NCBI GenBank assembly: GCA_028819835.1
Contig: JAPPKR010000243.1
Span: 1-21,770 of the forward strand
DNA from: a bacterium
GTDB lineage: Bacteria; Actinomycetota; Acidimicrobiia; UBA5794; ZC4RG35
Reading direction: 5' to 3'
Length of the DNA: 21,770 bases
The notes below the pieces were generated by a model. It was not told where the DNA came from, made no database searches, and saw nothing but the letters and a program-made list of their open reading frames with translations. This document shows positions 20,464 to 21,770 of the stretch, one piece after another. The translations under genes and the position numbers were made by a program. The number at the start of each line of letters is the position of its first letter. The first letter of the stretch is position 1.

Positions 20464-21770
20464 CTACTCCTCCGGTGTCTCCGCCGGCGTCTCTTCAGAC
20501 GGCTCCTCGGGGGGACTGTCCAGGAGTGCCTTCACCCACTCCATGAGATCCTGGAGCGGCAGGTCGGGGAACTCGGTCTCGATGTCCAGGGGGACGCCCG
20601 TCTCCCCGACGTCGATCCCGCCCGGGGTGGTCCACTTGATGGTGGTCAACCTGAAGACGCCCTTGTTATGCAGGTCGAACAGGCGCTGTCCGGTGTTCTT
20701 CATGAAGGTGGTTTCGCCAATCACCACTGCTCCCCGGGTCTCCTTCAGCAGCCCGGCCAATAACTCCGCGGCAGATGCGGTATTCCCGTTCACCAACACC
20801 GCTATCCGCGGGGTATCCGCCGCCAGGAGAGGTTCGCCAATGCCGTCGATGTCATAGGACTCATCGATGGTGTGGAAGGTCATCACCGGCACCTCGCCCA
20901 CGAAGAACCCGGCTATCTCCTGCAATATGCTTACCCGTCCTCCCCCGTTGTTCCGGAGGTCGAGAACCAGCAGTTCGGCGCCCGCCGCTTCGGCCAACCG
21001 TCCGGCGAACTCCTCGGGCGCCCCACCCGGGGAGGCGTCGAAACTGGTCAACTCGATGTAGGCGATGGACTCGGTGTTGTGCAACTCCGCATTGGTGTAC
21101 GGAGTGACTATCTCCTCGCGAATCAGGGTGAAGGTGTACTCGTCACCGTCCCTTTCGAAAGTGATGTCCACCGGGGTGTCCACTTCGCCCCGGATCAGAT
21201 TGGCCGCCTCCCCGAGCGTCAGACCGTGAAGGCGGTTGCCGTCCACGGCGACGATGAAGTCCCATGGCATCAAGCCGGCCTTGGCGGCGGGACCGCCCTC
21301 GAAGACATCCAGGATGAAGATGCGGCAGGTGTCCGAGAGCGGGGTGCAGAACGGCTTCCACTCGTCATCCACCGTGATCACCCGGACCCCGATCCCCACG
21401 TAGCGTCCTCGATCCTCGATCTCCATCCACTCCTCGGGATCGTGATAGGCGCTGTTGCGGTCCAACGCGGTGACCATCTGGCGCACCGCGGTCTCCGCCA
21501 AGCCCCGGAGGGGAATGTCTACCGCGTTCCATGCCCAGGCGCACAACGCCTCGAACGCCATGTCGGGAATGGCACAGTCAAACCGCGGGCGCCTTACATC
21601 CGATCCCTCCGCCTCGTTCAGTACCCGGACGGCCGCCTCGGTCACCGGGGCAGCCAACTCCTCGACGGTGACGCCCAGCAAATAACGGGTGTCGATGTAC
21701 TCGTAGACCTCGCAGAACAGGAGCCACTCATCGGGGTCCTCACAGTCGGAGATCGTGTAGGGAAGATCCA
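20464..21770 (-). CDS. S41 family (CtpA/Prc-type) serine protease, 5' end outside window
   Basis: At least 435 residues; the frame is open through the right edge (upstream residues include TISDCEDPDEWLLFCEVYEY), so the start and any signal peptide are missing. After a helical N-terminal region, RYVGIGVRV leads into a PDZ domain (FEGGPAAKAGLMPWDFIVAVDG) and then the S41 protease core (LLVLDLRNNGGG). The catalytic Ser is in NGNTASAAELLAG (codon 20773-20775) and the Lys in ETTFMKNTGQ (codon 20698-20700), 25 residues apart as in E. coli Prc. The C-terminal tail is Glu/Pro-rich. Extra Cys pairs suggest an exported enzyme with disulphides. It probably trims or degrades envelope proteins. It converges on the ThDP gene. 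Confidence 0.92.
   Translation of the reverse strand, partial: DLPYTISDCEDPDEWLLFCEVYEYIDTRYLLGVTVEELAAPVTEAAVRVLNEAEGSDVRRPRFDCAIPDMAFEALCAWAWNAVDIPLRGLAETAVRQMVTALDRNSAYHDPEEWMEIEDRGRYVGIGVRVITVDDEWKPFCTPLSDTCRIFILDVFEGGPAAKAGLMPWDFIVAVDGNRLHGLTLGEAANLIRGEVDTPVDITFERDGDEYTFTLIREEIVTPYTNAELHNTESIAYIELTSFDASPGGAPEEFAGRLAEAAGAELLVLDLRNNGGGRVSILQEIAGFFVGEVPVMTFHTIDESYDIDGIGEPLLAADTPRIAVLVNGNTASAAELLAGLLKETRGAVVIGETTFMKNTGQRLFDLHNKGVFRLTTIKWTTPGGIDVGETGVPLDIETEFPDLPLQDLMEWVKALLDSPPEEPSEETPAETPEE

Overview
The window is high-GC DNA with many GTG/TTG starts, overlapping stop/start junctions, and a lipoprotein whose anchor is followed by a TTQAP/TTEAP linker. This suits an actinobacterium, and the linker style recalls Acidimicrobiia-like lineages; that placement is inference, since no rRNA or other phylogenetic marker is present. 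No rRNA, tRNA, transposase, integrase or CRISPR array was found.

Layout. (1) 1-492 has no gene. (2) 493-2000 is a metal-handling block: a CDF zinc-type exporter with a His/Asp-rich N-terminus converges on a gene for a 72-residue His/Cys repeat peptide. The two share a bidirectional terminator, and the peptide gene has a promoter overlapped by two tandem 19-bp inverted repeats. (3) 2029-4329, minus strand: a YbaY-type lipoprotein, a 76-residue unknown, and an SDR dehydrogenase. (4) 4545-6158, plus strand: a DadA/glycine-oxidase-like FAD enzyme and an ABM-fold monooxygenase. (5) 6183-9191, minus strand: a D-threonine aldolase/D-serine dehydratase-like PLP protein, a Fur/Zur-family repressor and a class V aminotransferase/cysteine-desulfurase-like protein. 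(6) 9309-17517, plus strand: a second CDF exporter with a 156-nt His repeat, then a peptide/nickel-type ABC importer (lipoprotein, permease, permease-ATPase fusion, ATPase) and a threonine-synthase-like PLP enzyme, with overlapping or close gene junctions. (7) 17580-20160, plus strand: a frameshifted membrane-protein gene and an acetolactate-synthase-like ThDP enzyme. (8) 20464-21770, minus strand: an S41 (CtpA/Prc-type) protease running off the right edge.

Two themes run through the window. One is transition-metal control: two CDF exporters, a His/Cys buffer peptide and a Fur-family regulator. The other is amino-acid or peptide uptake and catabolism: an SBP5-type importer, three PLP enzymes, an FAD amine/amino-acid oxidoreductase and a ThDP enzyme.

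The most unusual object is the importer's substrate-binding lipoprotein (10713-12428). Both halves of the SBP_bac_5 fold are present but in reversed order: the C-terminal half comes directly after the lipoprotein linker and the N-terminal half follows it. It therefore looks like a natural circular permutation. Other notable points are the tandem operator of the His-rich peptide gene, and a Fur-to-PLP-enzyme junction that shares one reading frame across a single TAG with no ordinary start codon for the second gene's conserved N-terminus.
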